From JAUVIB01 sp964424545 (GTDB lineage: Bacteria; Calditrichota; Calditrichia; Calditrichales; Calditrichaceae): 29,176 bases of DNA. The translations under genes and the position numbers were made by a program. The notes under the pieces were generated by a model. The model had not been told where the DNA came from. It did no database searches and worked only from the letters and a program-made list of their open reading frames with translations. Shown here in pieces: positions 14,775 to 23,855 of the stretch (positions within the stretch are counted from its first letter, which is position 1; every line of letters begins with the position of its first letter). The stretch spans positions 1 through 29,176 of the forward strand of contig CAYRJN010000027.1 of assembly GCA_964424545.1 (NCBI GenBank), read 5' to 3'.

Positions 14775-16841
14775 ATGAGAAAGCATCCTGATTTTGTAAA
14801 TATAGAACTTGATAAAAACATGACGGAATCAATACCTAAGAAGGAACGTCCCGAATTTTGCGATTATCTCCCGGGGTTACCGCCGTACATTCGGGGACCA
14901 TATCCCACTATGTATGTTGGTCGTCCATGGACAATCCGACAGTACGCCGGATTTTCAACGGCGGAAGAGAGCAATGCTTTTTATCATCGTAATTTAAAAG
15001 AGGGACAAAAAGGGCTCTCCATCGCTTTTGATTTGGCCACTCATCGAGGGTATGATTCCGATCATCCGCGCGTAACTGGCGATGTGGGTATGGCCGGAGT
15101 TGCTGTTGATTCGGTTCTTGATATGAAGATTTTATTTGAGGGAATCCCCTTGGACAAAATGTCCGTTTCGATGACGATGAACGGCGCCGTGTTGCCGGTA
15201 ATGGCCTTTTATATCGTAGCTGCCGAAGAACAAGGCGTTTATCCCGAATTGTTGAGCGGGACGATTCAAAACGATATTTTAAAAGAGTATATGGTGCGTA
15301 ATACCTATATTTATCCCCCGGATTTTTCCATGCGCATTATCGGCGATATTTTTACCTATACGGCAGAACATATGCCGCGATTTAACAGTATCAGCATTTC
15401 CGGATATCACATGCATGAAGCCGGAGCGACAGCCGATCTCGAATTAGGGTACACCATGTCCGACGCCTTGGAATATCTGCGCAGCGGTATTCGTAGCGGG
15501 CTGGATATTGATAGTTTTGCGCCGCGCATCTCTTTTTTTTGGGGAATCGGAATGGATTTTTTGACGGAGATTGCCAAATTGCGGGCAGCGCGGCTTTTGT
15601 GGGCAAAAATAGTGAAATCGTTTAATCCCCAAAATGATAAATCGATGGCTTTACGCACACATTGCCAAACTTCAGGTTGGAGCTTAACCGCACAGGATCC
15701 GTATAATAATATCGCCAGAACGACGATTGAAGCGATGGCGGCTGTTATGGGACAAACGCAATCGCTGCATACCAATTCACTCGATGAGGCTATTGCCTTG
15801 CCCAGCAATTTTTCGGCGCGTATTGCCCGCAATACGCAGCTCTATTTGCAACAAGAAAGCGATATATGTAAAACGATTGATCCTTGGGGAGGTTCGTACG
15901 TTATCGAAAATCTAACGCAAGAATTGGCGCGTAAAGCTTGGTCGCATATTGCCGAAATAGAAAAATTGGGAGGAATGGCCAAAGCGATAGACAGCGGCCT
16001 GCCAAAAATGCGTATCGAAGAGTCCGCAGCGGTCAGGCAGGCCAAAATTGATTGCGGAGAGGATATAGTTGTCGGCGTAAATCGTTTTAAAGCGGCGCAT
16101 GAGGATGAGATTGAAACACGGAGGGTGGATAATCGGGAAGTGTTGAATAAACAGATTGAGCGGCTGCGACAATTACGCGCTTCACGAAATGAAAAAATAA
16201 CCCAAAAAATGCTAACCGATTTAAGCGCCGCGGCAAAATCGGGAAAAGGGAATTTACTCGAACTCTCTGTAAAAGCGGCCAGAGCAAAAGCTACGCTCGG
16301 CGAGATATCCTATGCGTTGGAAAAAGTAGTCGGACGTTATCGTGCGCCGGATAAAATTATCAGCGGGGTCTACAGGAGCGCATTTTCTCAGGGAGATAAA
16401 ATGAATGAAATCTTGAAATTGGTAAAGGATTTTGAAGAAGAAGAGGGACGAAGGCCAAGAATATTGGTTGCCAAAATGGGGCAGGACGGCCATGATCGCG
16501 GTGCCAAAGTAATTGCCACGGCATTTGCAGATATGGGTTTTGATGTGGATATCGGCCCTTTGTTCCGAACGCCGGCGGAAGTCGCCCGTCAGGCGGCTGA
16601 AAATGATGTGCATATAATCGGCGTAAGTTCTCTTGCCGGCGGACATAAAACGTTGCTTCCGCAGTTGACGGAAGCGCTAAAAAAGATCGGACGCGACGAT
16701 ATTTTAATTGTGGCAGGCGGCGTTATTCCGGAAAAAGATTATAGGTTTCTTTATAAGAACGGCGTGAGCGCCATATTTGGTCCGGGAACAGCTATTCCGG
16801 AAGCGGCAAAAGCCATTATAAAAAAATTACTTACAAAATAA
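14775..16841 (+). CDS. mutB: Methylmalonyl-CoA mutase large (catalytic) subunit
   Basis: 688 residues with the catalytic TIM barrel (about 30-475) and C-terminal cobalamin-binding domain (about 560-685). The barrel carries RQYAGFST (Y57), TIQNDILKEYMVRN (Q165, R175) and YHMHEAG (H212), which by a constant offset correspond to Y89, Q197, R207 and H244 of the Propionibacterium enzyme. Tyr and Arg at the first and third positions read the methylmalonyl carboxylate and argue against isobutyryl-CoA mutase. The B12 domain has GQDGHDRG with the cobalt-binding His at 573, and AGG near 647-649. The enzyme interconverts (R)-methylmalonyl-CoA and succinyl-CoA. It is slightly short at the N-terminus compared with the usual 715-730 residues. 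MeaB, its protector, follows downstream. Confidence 0.96.
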   Translation: MRKHPDFVNIELDKNMTESIPKKERPEFCDYLPGLPPYIRGPYPTMYVGRPWTIRQYAGFSTAEESNAFYHRNLKEGQKGLSIAFDLATHRGYDSDHPRVTGDVGMAGVAVDSVLDMKILFEGIPLDKMSVSMTMNGAVLPVMAFYIVAAEEQGVYPELLSGTIQNDILKEYMVRNTYIYPPDFSMRIIGDIFTYTAEHMPRFNSISISGYHMHEAGATADLELGYTMSDALEYLRSGIRSGLDIDSFAPRISFFWGIGMDFLTEIAKLRAARLLWAKIVKSFNPQNDKSMALRTHCQTSGWSLTAQDPYNNIARTTIEAMAAVMGQTQSLHTNSLDEAIALPSNFSARIARNTQLYLQQESDICKTIDPWGGSYVIENLTQELARKAWSHIAEIEKLGGMAKAIDSGLPKMRIEESAAVRQAKIDCGEDIVVGVNRFKAAHEDEIETRRVDNREVLNKQIERLRQLRASRNEKITQKMLTDLSAAAKSGKGNLLELSVKAARAKATLGEISYALEKVVGRYRAPDKIISGVYRSAFSQGDKMNEILKLVKDFEEEEGRRPRILVAKMGQDGHDRGAKVIATAFADMGFDVDIGPLFRTPAEVARQAAENDVHIIGVSSLAGGHKTLLPQLTEALKKIGRDDILIVAGGVIPEKDYRFLYKNGVSAIFGPGTAIPEAAKAIIKKLLTK

Positions 16842-16846
16842 TCATT

Positions 16847-16865
16847 ACAGAAATAGGACTTCTGT
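16847..16865 (+). repeat. Small hairpin after mutB
   Basis: ACAGAA (16847-16852) pairs with TTCTGT (16860-16865) around a 7-base loop, six bases after the mutB stop. No T-run follows, so it is more likely an mRNA-processing or stability hairpin than a terminator, if it has a role at all. Confidence 0.3.
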
Positions 16866-16933
16866 CTGTATAAATATTTTGCTCGTTAAAATTTAACTGA
16901 AAAACTAAATAAACATAAATTCGGCCCTGAGAA

Positions 16934-17917
16934 ATGAACGATAAATTAAGCATTAATGATTATTATAACGGAATTTTAAAAGGAGATAGAGTTGTATTAG
17001 GCAGAGCGTTAACGCTTATCGAAAGCAACGCCCCAAAACAGAAAAAAGCGGCAGAAGAGTTATTACTAAAAATAATGCCCTTCGGCGGAGAATCCCTTCG
17101 TATCGGAATAACGGGTCCGCCAGGAGTAGGTAAGAGCACGTTTATCGATCGTTTCGGTTGTTATTTAATCGAAAAAGATTTCAAAGTTGCCGTTCTTTCC
17201 GTTGATCCGAGCAGTCGCATAAGCGGCGGTAGCATACTCGGCGATAAAACGCGTATGGAAAAATTATCCGTATCGCAAAACAGTTTTATTCGTCCTTCGC
17301 CAAGCGGACGAGCTTTAGGCGGCGTAGCCCGAAAAACGCGCGAGGCCATACTATTATGCGAGGCTGCCGGATATAATATTATTTTGGTGGAAACGGTTGG
17401 CGTAGGGCAAAATGAATTGGCTGTTCGCTCTATGGTTGATTTTTTTATGTTGCTGCAAATCGCGGGCGCCGGCGATGAATTGCAAGGCATTAAAAAAGGA
17501 ATTATTGAACTGGCCGATCTCATCGTTATCAACAAAGCGGACGGCGAGAACACTCAAAGGGCGCTTTCTTCCGTAACTATCGTTAAAAATGCCCTGCAAT
17601 TATTACAGCCGACGAAATCATGGTGGTATAGTAATGTTGTCCCCTGTTCCGCCGTAACGGGATATGGCATAAAGGAAATTTGGCATATCGTAATGAAATT
17701 TCGTAAGTTAGGAAATAAGAATAAGGAAATTAAACGAAATAGAGAACGGCAACGCGCCGAATGGTTTGACGCATTGTTGAATCATGAAATTAGACGCATG
17801 TTCTTTGCAGATAAATCTGTGGACTATAACTACAATCAATTAAAGACGGAAGTAATTAAAGGCGCTATTCCCGCGGTTCTAGCCGTAAGACGTTTAATAA
17901 ATACAATCGGAAAATAA
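16934..17917 (+). CDS. meaB: Methylmalonyl-CoA mutase-associated GTPase MeaB
   Basis: 327 residues, the usual size of the MeaB/ArgK G3E-type GTPases. Walker A GPPGVGKS is at 61-68, DPSS at 91-94, a Ser/Gly-rich segment with GDKTRM at 104-109, VETVGVGQNE at 152-161, and the guanine-specificity NKAD at 200-203. The C-terminal helices (about 245-327) serve dimerisation in this family. MeaB gates loading of adenosylcobalamin onto the mutase and protects it from inactivation. Its place 92 bases downstream of mutB fits exactly. Older databases call this family ArgK or LAO/AO transport ATPase, which is a misnomer here. Confidence 0.95.
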   Translation: MNDKLSINDYYNGILKGDRVVLGRALTLIESNAPKQKKAAEELLLKIMPFGGESLRIGITGPPGVGKSTFIDRFGCYLIEKDFKVAVLSVDPSSRISGGSILGDKTRMEKLSVSQNSFIRPSPSGRALGGVARKTREAILLCEAAGYNIILVETVGVGQNELAVRSMVDFFMLLQIAGAGDELQGIKKGIIELADLIVINKADGENTQRALSSVTIVKNALQLLQPTKSWWYSNVVPCSAVTGYGIKEIWHIVMKFRKLGNKNKEIKRNRERQRAEWFDALLNHEIRRMFFADKSVDYNYNQLKTEVIKGAIPAVLAVRRLINTIGK

Positions 17918-17955
17918 ATTCCAATAAAGTATTATTAACAGAAAGGGAGGTTGCT

Positions 17956-18252
17956 ATGCCTACTTATGTTTTACTTTCGAAATTATCGCCAGGGAACTTC
18001 AGTGATTCGGAAACGAGACGTACGATTGGCAGAGACTGGTTGAGCACGCTGAAGGAAAAATGTCCTGAAGTTCACTGGAAAGAACATTATGCTTTGCTCG
18101 GCGAATATGATTTTATGGATATTTACGAAGCGCCCGACGAAAAAGCCGCTGCAAAAGTGGCCATGATTACCATGTCTAAAGGGGCGATGAACGCGGTAAA
18201 CCTGACGGCTATTCCTTACAAAGATTATCTTGATGTGATAAAGGATATTTAG
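17956..18252 (+). CDS. GYD-domain protein
   Basis: 98 residues, a complete single-domain protein of the GYD family (PF08734): an N-terminal MPTYVLLSKL-like strand and the eponymous GEYDFMDI segment near 49-56, followed by a helix (PDEKAAAKVAM) and a closing strand. The family forms small ferredoxin-like folds, probably multimers, and has no established biochemical function. A strong ribosome binding site (AGAAAGGGAGG) precedes the ATG. It lies between meaB and a 2-hydroxyacid dehydrogenase within the mutase cluster, so a role tied to acyl-CoA or ketoacid metabolism is possible but unproven. Confidence 0.82.
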   Translation: MPTYVLLSKLSPGNFSDSETRRTIGRDWLSTLKEKCPEVHWKEHYALLGEYDFMDIYEAPDEKAAAKVAMITMSKGAMNAVNLTAIPYKDYLDVIKDI

Positions 18253-18285
18253 CGCCTATTATAACAAAAAGGAGATACATACCTG

Positions 18286-19269
18286 TTGGACAGCTACGAC
18301 GTCTATTTTTTTGAGGCTTTTGAAGAAGAAGAAAAAGAATTGAAGCGATTTATCGGCGATAAATTTTCAGCAGGATTCACATGGAAAACCATTCAGGAAA
18401 GCGGCATAGTGAACCCGCCGTCTAAAATAATCAGTACGCGCACACAATCGGATATACCAAAATTTTGGGCGAAAAAATTAAAGGCTATCGTTACGCGCAG
18501 CACAGGATACAATCATATTTTGGAATATCGTCAAAAAAGCGGTATTGAAATTCCCGCAGGCTATTTACCGTTGTATTGTAATCGGGCGGTAGCCGAACAA
18601 GCCTTGCTGCTATGGATGGCTCTATTGAGAAAGTTAACCTTGCAAATGCGTCAATTTGGCGTATTCAAACGGGACGGTTTGACCGGTTTAGAGACAAAAG
18701 GCAAAACACTCCTTGTGGTCGGTGTAGGCAATATCGGCTATGAAATTGTAAAAATCGGACGCGGACTGGAAATGAACGTTCTCGGCGTAGATATTGTTAA
18801 GCGACACTCGGACGTTGCCTATGTCGATTTGAATGACGGATTGGAAGTTGCCGATATCATCGTTTGCGCTATGAACTTGACCAAGAAAAATCGTGCTTAT
18901 TTTGATTATGATGCATTAAAAAATTGCAATCAAGGGACTCTTTTTATTAATGTTTCGAGAGGAGAACTATCGCCGGCCGCCGATCTGCTAAAACTTCTTG
19001 ACGAGAATAAACTGTCGGGAATTGCCATGGATGTCTATAATTACGAAAGTATCCTTGCCATTGCGCTGCGTGAAAACAGAAAAAGCGATAATAGAGAGGT
19101 TAGTGCCGTTTTGGAGCTTTCACAAAGGGATAATGTAATATTAACGCCGCATAACGCTTTTAACACAGCGGAAGCGGTTATCAGAAAATCCGAACAGACT
19201 GTAGAACAAATTAGCGCATTTTTAGAAAAAGGCGAATTTATCTGGCCCGTAACCGATGATGAAAGTTGA
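18286..19269 (+). CDS. D-isomer-specific 2-hydroxyacid dehydrogenase (NAD-dependent)
   Basis: 327 residues starting at a TTG; an AAAAGGAG ribosome binding site (about 18267-18274) lies 11 bases upstream and no ATG is near. The Rossmann motif GVGNIG is at 146-151 with the acidic D169 after the second strand, which favours NAD. The catalytic Arg is in SRGE (R225), the Glu fits DVYNYE (E254) and the His is in TPHN (H289), the classic triad of this family. Such enzymes reduce 2-ketoacids to D-2-hydroxyacids in the cytosol; the exact substrate is not readable, and the motif around E254 resembles D-lactate dehydrogenases. It follows the GYD gene by 33 bases and ends 10 bases before the lipoprotein start. 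Confidence 0.85.
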   Translation: MDSYDVYFFEAFEEEEKELKRFIGDKFSAGFTWKTIQESGIVNPPSKIISTRTQSDIPKFWAKKLKAIVTRSTGYNHILEYRQKSGIEIPAGYLPLYCNRAVAEQALLLWMALLRKLTLQMRQFGVFKRDGLTGLETKGKTLLVVGVGNIGYEIVKIGRGLEMNVLGVDIVKRHSDVAYVDLNDGLEVADIIVCAMNLTKKNRAYFDYDALKNCNQGTLFINVSRGELSPAADLLKLLDENKLSGIAMDVYNYESILAIALRENRKSDNREVSAVLELSQRDNVILTPHNAFNTAEAVIRKSEQTVEQISAFLEKGEFIWPVTDDES

Positions 19270-19279
19270 AAGAAACGGA

Positions 19280-19807
19280 ATGAAAAAGAACTTTACGAAT
19301 AAGATTATAATTATAATCCTAATGGCTACAGCGGCTTTTTTAATCGGCTGCGAAAAAACTGCCGAAAAAAAAGAATATGCCGTAAAAGAAGAAAATGTCA
19401 TAGAAAAAAATAAAAATGAATACCATCTTCGGCAAGGCGAGCTCGTTTTCTATGGTAACGATAAAAGAGAAATAACGCGCATTGCCATCGAAATTGCTTC
19501 CGACGATTATTCCCGGTCTTTCGGTCTAATGTTTCGGAAAAAATTACCGTTTAGTCAAGGTATGTTGTTTATATTTAATGATGATGACATCCGCTATTTT
19601 TGGATGAAAAATACGCCCTTGCCTCTTGATATGATTTTTATAGATAAAGATAAAAAAATCGTGAAAATTCGAAAAAATACAAAACCGTTTACATTACAAT
19701 CATACTCCTCCGTATTGCCTGCTCGTTATGTGGTGGAAGTTAATGCCGGATTTACAGATAGTTTTCAGATAAAAGAAGGGGATACAATAGACTGGAAAAT
19801 TTATTAA
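19280..19807 (+). CDS. DUF192 lipoprotein
   Basis: 175 residues from the ATG at 19280 (an ATG at 19256, overlapping the previous gene, would add eight). The N-terminus is a lipoprotein signal: lysines, a hydrophobic run, then the lipobox LIGC with the lipidated Cys at 24. After a charged linker comes a DUF192 domain (about 60-175) with FGLMFRKKLP, FWMKNTPLPLDMIFID and a closing ING/EGD-like strand. DUF192 proteins are small beta folds of unknown function, found widely in bacteria and archaea. Cell-envelope location follows from the lipobox. It is the end of the mutase cluster; 128 bases follow before birA. Confidence 0.85.
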   Translation: MKKNFTNKIIIIILMATAAFLIGCEKTAEKKEYAVKEENVIEKNKNEYHLRQGELVFYGNDKREITRIAIEIASDDYSRSFGLMFRKKLPFSQGMLFIFNDDDIRYFWMKNTPLPLDMIFIDKDKKIVKIRKNTKPFTLQSYSSVLPARYVVEVNAGFTDSFQIKEGDTIDWKIY

Positions 19808-19880
19808 AAAAGTATTGTAAAGTATATTTATGCAGGAATATCGAAGAATTATAGGGGTGCTGCGGATAAAATATGATCGC

Positions 19881-19908
19881 TTGAAATAACATATAAATAG
19901 CATAAAAT
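19881..19908 (+). promoter_or_regulatory. Possible promoter of birA-coaX
   Basis: TTGAAA (19881-19886) and TAAAAT (19903-19908) with a 16-base spacer lie 27 bases upstream of the birA ATG. The sequence is very AT-rich here, so chance matches are likely and readthrough from the cluster upstream is an alternative. Confidence 0.3.
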
Positions 19909-19935
19909 AATCTTTTTAAAATAAAGCGAGAAAAA

Positions 19936-20739
19936 ATGATTGATATTAAAAAAATTAAGTCCGGCGTGTCATCTATAATAATCGGGCAAAATATTTATTG
20001 GTATCCGAAATTGGAATCAACAAATGATTATGCCATGGAGCTTGCAAAAAAAGGTGCGCCGGAAGGTACGATAATCGGTGCGGATTTTCAGACCGCAGGT
20101 AAAGGGCGAACAGGAAAGAGCTGGTTTTCGCCGACAGGTAAAAATATTCTGGCAAGTATAATTTTACGACCGGAGAGAGACATTGAAGTCGGCCAAAAAA
20201 TTGTTCTTGCTGTCGCTGATATTATAATTTGCAGTTTAAGCGATTATCTTGAAGATCATAAGAGAAAAAAATTATCTTTTGAGGCAAAATGGCCGAATGA
20301 TATTCTATATCAACGAAGAAAGATTGCAGGGATATTAACGCAGTCAATTTTGCAAGGGAAGAAAATTGAAGCTTTAATAATCGGAATCGGCATTAATATC
20401 AATGTCCGTCAAGATGAATTTCCAGAAGAATTACGTCAAAAAGCTGTTTCATTATCCGAAATATTAGGCGGACAATATATTGATATTAATGATGTTATCA
20501 TAAAACTTATCAATAATTTTGAAAAAAAATACATAAAATTGGAACGCACCAATTATGAAGGTGTTGTGGAAAGCTGGAAGAAAAACTGTTTCGGCATCGG
20601 CTCGGAAATTATTATAGAAACGCCGAGAGAAGGCAAAATAAAAGCTGTTTTCGATGATGTGGCGGAGGATGGATTTTTAATTTACCGCATTGAAGACAAA
20701 AAGCGAAAATTAATTTCCGGCTCATTGGATTATTTATAG
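19936..20739 (+). CDS. birA: Biotin--[acyl-CoA-carboxylase] ligase (class I, no DNA-binding domain)
   Basis: 267 residues. The catalytic domain starts almost at once with LESTNDYA (26-33), then the biotinoyl-AMP loop AGKGRTGKSW (54-63), KWPNDI (118-123) and RRKIAGIL with the catalytic Lys at 129; a small C-terminal SH3-like domain covers about 215-267. There is no N-terminal winged helix, so unlike E. coli BirA it cannot repress a biotin operon. It activates biotin with ATP and attaches it to carrier proteins such as the one encoded at 12686-13198. It lies directly upstream of coaX, with a 34-base gap. Confidence 0.94.
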   Translation: MIDIKKIKSGVSSIIIGQNIYWYPKLESTNDYAMELAKKGAPEGTIIGADFQTAGKGRTGKSWFSPTGKNILASIILRPERDIEVGQKIVLAVADIIICSLSDYLEDHKRKKLSFEAKWPNDILYQRRKIAGILTQSILQGKKIEALIIGIGININVRQDEFPEELRQKAVSLSEILGGQYIDINDVIIKLINNFEKKYIKLERTNYEGVVESWKKNCFGIGSEIIIETPREGKIKAVFDDVAEDGFLIYRIEDKKRKLISGSLDYL

Positions 20740-20773
20740 CAGCCTGTTTTACGGAATAAAAAAAGGAATTTTG

Positions 20774-21540
20774 ATGCTTCTCGCAATTGATATCGGTAAT
20801 ACACATACGGTTTTCGGCTTGATGAATGGAACGCATGTTCATAATCATTGGCGTATTACATCCGGCTTGGCCAGGACGGAGGACGAAATAGGAATGCTTT
20901 TAATGTCGTTCTTTGATAACGATCGGATAGATATAAAAAGTATAGACGGCGTCAGTATATCTTCGGTAGTCCCTTATTTAACGTCTATTTATGTTCAGAT
21001 GAGCGAACGTTATATTAAAAAAACGCCCTTTATAATTAATAGCCGCATAGATTTGGGCTTTAATATAGAATATCATGACCCCTCAACGGTCGGCGCCGAC
21101 AGGCTTTGCAATACGGCTGCGGGAATACAAAAATACGGTTCTCCGCTGATTATTTTGGATTTGGAACAGCAACAACTTTTGATTGTATTGATACAAAGGG
21201 CGATTATCTCGGTGGCGTTATATCGCCGGGCATAGAAACATCAATAAAATCTTTGCATCTTAAAGCGGCAAAACTGCCTGAGATAGAATTGCAGTTTCCG
21301 CAAAAAGCCATAGGAAAAACAACGGAAGAAAGCATGCAAATCGGTATTGTGACGGGAACGGTATTTATGGTGGAATCAATGATAAAAGCTATTGCTAAAG
21401 AACTCGGCAGAAACGTTAAGGTCGTTGCCACCGGCGGATTGGCTAAAGTAATATCATTGCAATCTAAAATGATCAATGCCGTTGATTCCAATTTAAGTCT
21501 GGAAGGCATTGCTTTATTATTTGATAGAAATAATAAGTGA
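20774..21540 (+). CDS. coaX: Type III pantothenate kinase, interrupted by a single-base frameshift
   Basis: The reading frame from the ATG at 20774 (MLLAIDIGNTHT, the typical CoaX start; a TTG sits just upstream) runs normally through the VGADR segment to PLIILD at about 21160. It then goes out of frame and stops at 21235. From there the +2-shifted frame continues as FGTATTFDCID, GDYLGGVISPG and so on to 21540. The family reads D-FGTATT-x-D at this spot, so adding one T to the run at 21160-21162 restores a full protein of about 255 residues. CoaX phosphorylates pantothenate, the first step of CoA synthesis. A recent mutation or a homopolymer sequencing error are both possible; the sequence on both sides is otherwise well conserved, which favours an error. 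Confidence 0.88.
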
Positions 21541-21671
21541 CATTAGTCTATGTAAAATTTAGAATATTACAACGAGAACACTGAAAATATCTGAAATATC
21601 TTATTTCTCTGAAATTCCGATACTTTAAATTAACGCATAAAAATAAATAAAAAAACTCATATCGTACAAAT

Positions 21672-23819
21672 ATGGATAATATTAACGTTCAAAACATTCC
21701 CATCGGCGAAGATGAAAACCAAATAATTGAAAATTTAGGCGATATTTTAATAGAAAATTTAAACGCCGAAGCGGTTATTTATTTATCATACAACGAAGGG
21801 TTTCATTTTTTCTATTTGAAATTTTTTAAAAAACATGATGGTTCTGTCAATTATCAGCAAGAAGGTAAAGCGCCAATTTTTCTTTTGAGACAAAATCCCG
21901 CCTTTGATACGTTAATCAAAACAGACCGCTCGAGTATTAAACTTAATTTAAAACAACTGGATGAGATCAAACTTTTTCCTTTGATCGAAGAAAGCATCGG
22001 AGCGTATGATAATTTTATACTATTTAAAGTAAAAAACGAATCATCATTACATGGTATTTTACTATTTGGCTATAACGGCCAAAACAGCGGAATAGACAAT
22101 CAATCCGTTAACGAAGCGCAAGTCTATATAGATCGTGCTATTAATAAAATAAATGAAAAACGATTGGTTAAAAATGCTAAAACCACTATTAAGCAGTTAG
22201 ACAAAATCCTTGAATTGGGAAAAGAGCTTACGCTTGAAAGCGACTCGAATGAGCTGTTGGAAAAAATAAACATTTCCATACGCCGCACCTTAGGTTGGAA
22301 TGTTGTGGTCTTTGAACGCAAAATACCCAACAGTAGAAAATTTGAAACTATATCGGTATTGGGAATTGGCAAGGAGCGTTATAATAAATTAAACCAAGGA
22401 GTAGATACCACGCTATATAGGAGGTTAAAAAGCAAATCTATTCCCATAAGCAATTCTTTTTTTTATGATCATTTTCTGGATGAAAACGATAACGCGGAAA
22501 ATGAAAGTAATTTTGCCGAAAGCGGCGGCGGCGAATGGAATGATGCAGATTGGTTGTTTGTGCCGGTTGTGAGCAAAGGACGCGAATTAGGCGTAATTGT
22601 TCTGAATGATCCCGTTGATCGTTTACGCCCTTCCGTTAGTAAAATTCGCAATGTGGAATATTTTGCAAATCAAGCGGCGGTTGTTTTGGAAAACGCTCTT
22701 CTGTTTTCGAACTTGAAAAAATCGGAAGAGGAGTATCGGCTGCTTGCGGAAAGTATGATAACCGGATTAATTACCTGCGACGCTCGGGGGAGTATAAATT
22801 ATATTAATAAAAGCCTGATTAATATATTACAATTGGATTCGCCTGATTCGCTCGGCGGGAATACAATTTTTGAAATGAGCTCTGATAAAACGCGGGAAGC
22901 GCTAAAGGATGCAGTTGAAACGGTTTTGGATAATGAAAAGATCAATCGGGTGGGTGAAATAAGTTGTGAAGTGGAACTTGTTTCTCTGCAAGGCGAAACG
23001 GTCCCATTCAAGATATATCTGACACGCTATCCTTTTTCCGAGGGCGATTTCGGATTTCTCGGCGTGCTGGCTGATTTGCGTCCGCAAAAACGGATGGAGC
23101 AGTTAAAAGCCGACTTTTATTCGATGATTGTGCACGATTTACGTTCGCCGCTCAATATTATCCAAGGATACATCGATATTGTGCGTACCGAAGTAATCGG
23201 AAAAGTGACGGCGGAGCAGGCCGATATGCTTATGATTGCCAAAGAAAATGTATATAAAGTATTAAAATTAATCGATAATTTTTTAATTGCTTCGAGAATG
23301 GAAGTGGGAAAATTTAAAATTAGAACGGAAATCAATTCTATTACGCAAATTGTAGAAGAAGTTTATCGGGATCAAAAAGTTCTGGCGGATAAAAAAAATA
23401 TTACACTCAAGCTTGATTTAAGCGATAAAATTCCCTTGCTTCGTTTTGACGCCGATCGTATTGAACAGGTTCTTACCAATTTTTTCAGCAATGCGCTTAA
23501 ATTTACCGATGAAGGCGGTACGGTTACGGTCAAAACACGCTTGCTCGAAAAGAAACAAAATAACAGCGTCGATGTGAAAAAATTTGTCTATGTTTATGTC
23601 ATCGATTCCGGTGTGGGCATAGCGGAAGACGAGCTTGGAAAAGTATTTAACAAATATGAACAGACGGAAGCAGGGAAAGACGCCTCTCTTAAAGGTACCG
23701 GCCTTGGTTTGGCAATCTGTAAAGAAATTATTAAACTACATAAAGGTGAAATCGGAGTGGAAAGCAAAATCGGTAAAGGAAGTAATTTTTATTTCAGCCT
23801 GCCCGTTAGCGCAATTTAA
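21672..23819 (+). CDS. Soluble GAF/PAS hybrid-input sensor histidine kinase
   Basis: 715 residues with no membrane segment, so it senses a cytosolic signal. A GAF-like region (about 15-160), a short coiled linker, a second GAF domain (about 175-345, ending in NQAAVVLENA), a PAS domain (about 352-470), a HisKA helix with IVHDLRSPLN (phospho-His 488), and a HATPase domain (about 595-712) with NFFSNALKFT, DSGVGI and KGTGLGLAI follow in order. There is no receiver domain and no response regulator nearby, so its partner is unknown. It follows coaX by 131 bases, a stretch that holds three CTGAAA hexamers, and ends 36 bases before mutS, which may share its transcript. Confidence 0.9.
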   Translation: MDNINVQNIPIGEDENQIIENLGDILIENLNAEAVIYLSYNEGFHFFYLKFFKKHDGSVNYQQEGKAPIFLLRQNPAFDTLIKTDRSSIKLNLKQLDEIKLFPLIEESIGAYDNFILFKVKNESSLHGILLFGYNGQNSGIDNQSVNEAQVYIDRAINKINEKRLVKNAKTTIKQLDKILELGKELTLESDSNELLEKINISIRRTLGWNVVVFERKIPNSRKFETISVLGIGKERYNKLNQGVDTTLYRRLKSKSIPISNSFFYDHFLDENDNAENESNFAESGGGEWNDADWLFVPVVSKGRELGVIVLNDPVDRLRPSVSKIRNVEYFANQAAVVLENALLFSNLKKSEEEYRLLAESMITGLITCDARGSINYINKSLINILQLDSPDSLGGNTIFEMSSDKTREALKDAVETVLDNEKINRVGEISCEVELVSLQGETVPFKIYLTRYPFSEGDFGFLGVLADLRPQKRMEQLKADFYSMIVHDLRSPLNIIQGYIDIVRTEVIGKVTAEQADMLMIAKENVYKVLKLIDNFLIASRMEVGKFKIRTEINSITQIVEEVYRDQKVLADKKNITLKLDLSDKIPLLRFDADRIEQVLTNFFSNALKFTDEGGTVTVKTRLLEKKQNNSVDVKKFVYVYVIDSGVGIAEDELGKVFNKYEQTEAGKDASLKGTGLGLAICKEIIKLHKGEIGVESKIGKGSNFYFSLPVSAI

Positions 23820-23855
23820 TATTCATAACCTTCAATAAAAACAATAAAATGCCAT

